Below are positions 24,534 through 25,805 of a DNA stretch of 25,805 nt, one piece after another. The notes under the pieces were generated by a model. That model searched no databases. It was not told the origin of the DNA and was given only the letters and a program-made list of their open reading frames with translations. The position numbers were made by a program, and so were the translations under genes. The stretch comes from CAZAGT01 sp964484515 (GTDB lineage Bacteria > Desulfobacterota > DSM-4660 > Desulfatiglandales > HGW-15): NCBI GenBank assembly GCA_964484515.1, contig CAZAGT010000025.1, positions 1-25,805 of the forward strand, given 5' to 3'. Numbering within the stretch: position 1 is the first letter of the stretch; each line of letters begins with the position of its first letter.

Positions 24534-25100
24534 AAACTACAAAGGGCGGTTGAAAAATGAGACGGTCTGACCCCGGAGCGATGCCCGCGACCATAGTATT
24601 TGCAGAAGGAAGAAAAAAGGCAAGGCCACAGCGCCCCTGCCTTCGGTTGGCTTCCCGAGATCCCGTCGGTTTCTTGCTGGATTCCTCTTTTCTCAAACTA
24701 CTGGGAGGCGCGTGCAAGAAAAAATTCCACGCAAATCCGAGAAACCTATGTAGAAACTGCCAATCTATTGCTTCCTTTTCTGGGAAAGTCATCTTCGATA
24801 GCCGTTTGGCTTAGGCTTGTGGTTTATCCTATAAAGTTCGAAGCAGAGGCAGTTACTAACGCAAATTGGTTAAACAATCGTTAATTGTGATAACGATCCT
24901 GCAGATCTAATAGAAAAGAAGAGTCGTGTCTATGCTGGAAGTATTTTTGTAGCGTCTGCCTCAGAAAGGCTCGAGGAAGAAACATCAATATTTCACCTTC
25001 ATTCCCTTCTGTCTTCGTCAATCCCATCATCCTTGGCTCCATCTATTATCGTTGACAGGCTTATTAGCAGCAAACGGAAGTTCCTTGCACATCGCGTTCA
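24534..25100. other. Intergenic stretch, no recognised gene
   Basis: 567 nt of relatively AT-rich DNA between the pilin and the transposase remnant. Short frames (24557-24814, 24600-24884) have no ribosome-binding site or motif. One 7-bp inverted repeat, ATCGTTA/TAACGAT (24877-24897), is visible. The part next to 25100 may contain unrecognised IS debris. Confidence 0.4.
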
Positions 25101-25732
25101 TCAACGGTGGACATCCTTCTTGCCGTCTTTTGAAGCCCCGATGATTACCAGAAGGCATTGTCTTTCTTCCATGCGCACGTTGCAGTAGATGCCATCGGCC
25201 CAGATATAAACATACCGCTTATGCGAAAGATCCCTCTTTTGCCATTGTTCCAATTCCTCTTCCCACAGACCCTTCAGGCGGCTGATCGTGGAGGCAGATA
25301 GGCCGGGGGCATCTTTAGCGACCAGGAGGCTAGGGCTTCACTGAAATCACCTGTGGAGACGCCTTTCAAGTATAACCAAGGGATCAGCTCTTCCATACTT
25401 CTGGTTTTTCGAAGGTACCGGGACAATAAGGAGGATTTAATTCGAATCGGACCTGATTCATGCTCCGGTTGGCCATCGCGGGCACGAGGAACCTTGACGG
25501 CCACAGGGCCGATTGCGGTCTGAATGTCGCGCTCAGGCAGATAACCATTACGGACCACTCTCTGCCGACCCTGTTTGTCTCTGAGATCACGGTACTGGGA
25601 CAAAAAGATCTCGATCTCCGCTTCTAGGGCTTCGGTCAGCAAATTTCGGGCTCCGGTGCGCAAAACATCGGTAATCGGGTCATCAACAAATGGCTCTGGC
25701 TTTTTAAAATCGATTACGTTATCTTTGGTCAT
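25101..25732 (-). pseudogene. IS256-family transposase remnant (frameshifted, 3'-truncated)
   Basis: From ATG 25732 (AAAGGA just upstream) the protein reads as an IS256/mutator-type transposase: EALEAEIEIFLSQYRDLR, QRVVRNGYLPERDIQTAIGP, VKVPRARDGQPEHESGPI, RKTRSMEELIPWLYLKGVST, GDFSEALAS. At about 25325 one base is missing; the next frame continues the same family as LVAKDAPGLSASTISRLKGL, WQKRDLSHKRYVYIWADGIY and GASKDGKK, then stops at 25101. The first catalytic Asp (WADG) is present, but the second Asp, the Glu and the rest of the C-terminal half are gone. It is non-functional alone. Confidence 0.88.
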
Positions 25733-25737
25733 GGTGC

Positions 25738-25803
25738 GTGTATCCTTTCTTTTTTGAATGTTTTCATTCCCCGGGTTCTTGGATGGTTCCCGGGAGGATA
25801 CAC
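25738..25803. repeat. IS upstream end with 8-bp inverted repeat
   Basis: GTGTATCC (25738-25745) and GGATACAC (25796-25803) are inverted copies flanking the 5' untranslated part of the transposase, and CCCGGG-type strings lie between them. The outer copy may be part of the element's terminal inverted repeat. The window ends two bases later, so the true end and target duplication cannot be seen. Confidence 0.4.
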
Positions 25804-25805
25804 CA

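Noticed and set aside
24557..24884. Two overlapping open frames (85 and 94 codons) after the pilin
   Set aside because: No Shine-Dalgarno, one starts with TTG in poor context, no motif, and an equally long frame lies on the opposite strand.
22317..25100. CRISPR array or integron attC array as an explanation for the repeats
   Set aside because: The hairpins differ in sequence from one another with no constant repeat/spacer length, no cas or integrase gene is nearby, and no attC R'/R'' core sites were seen.

Overview
The window reads as chromosome of a Gram-negative bacterium. The evidence is a heptose-phosphate kinase for LPS core, GspA/GspB type II secretion factors, a two-component TrkA/TrkH potassium system, a type IV pilin with a PilB-type ATPase, and a PEP-CTERM (VPLPA) sorting tail. 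The order yicC-remA-gmk-rlmB, the DUF4416 gene, the AmmeMemoRadiSam genes and the geopilin-like pilin together suggest Desulfobacterota/'Deltaproteobacteria' or a close relative. That placement is inference; no rRNA or tRNA is present. Frequent TTG/GTG starts and one 10-N assembly gap (1381-1390) point to a draft or metagenome assembly.

Layout. 1-1474: endonuclease III (minus strand; a His sits where one [4Fe-4S] cysteine is expected) and a MaoC-type hydratase containing the gap. 1752-5823: tight operon amrA - polytopic spermidine-synthase-like membrane protein - amrS; both Amr proteins carry export-like N-termini and no Memo gene is present. 5900-10541: membrane histidine kinase, response regulator with a RelE-like C-terminal domain, gspA (AAA ATPase, TM segment, peptidoglycan-binding domain) and gspB. 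10568-13374 (minus): trkA-trkH with a 1-nt stop/start overlap. 13603-19174: rfaE1, ugd, DUF4416, yicC, remA, gmk, rlmB, nearly all overlapping or closely spaced, then maf convergent on the minus strand. 19965-22316: GAF-MshEN-PilB/GspE ATPase.

From 22317 the window changes from packed housekeeping genes to sparse accessory DNA. It holds a roughly 340-bp run of consecutive perfect hairpins, a small GYD-domain gene, an orphan VPLPA-CTERM tail with its terminator, a candidate sigma-54 promoter leading to a type IV pilin, and a frameshifted, truncated IS256-family transposase running to the window edge.

Most notable items: the response regulator/RelE-like fusion next to gspAB; the exported-looking AmrA/AmrS pair around a membrane aminopropyltransferase-like protein; the His-substituted Fe-S ligand in Nth; the hairpin array; and the pilin that keeps all six aromatic positions of Geobacter PilA behind a -24/-12 promoter.
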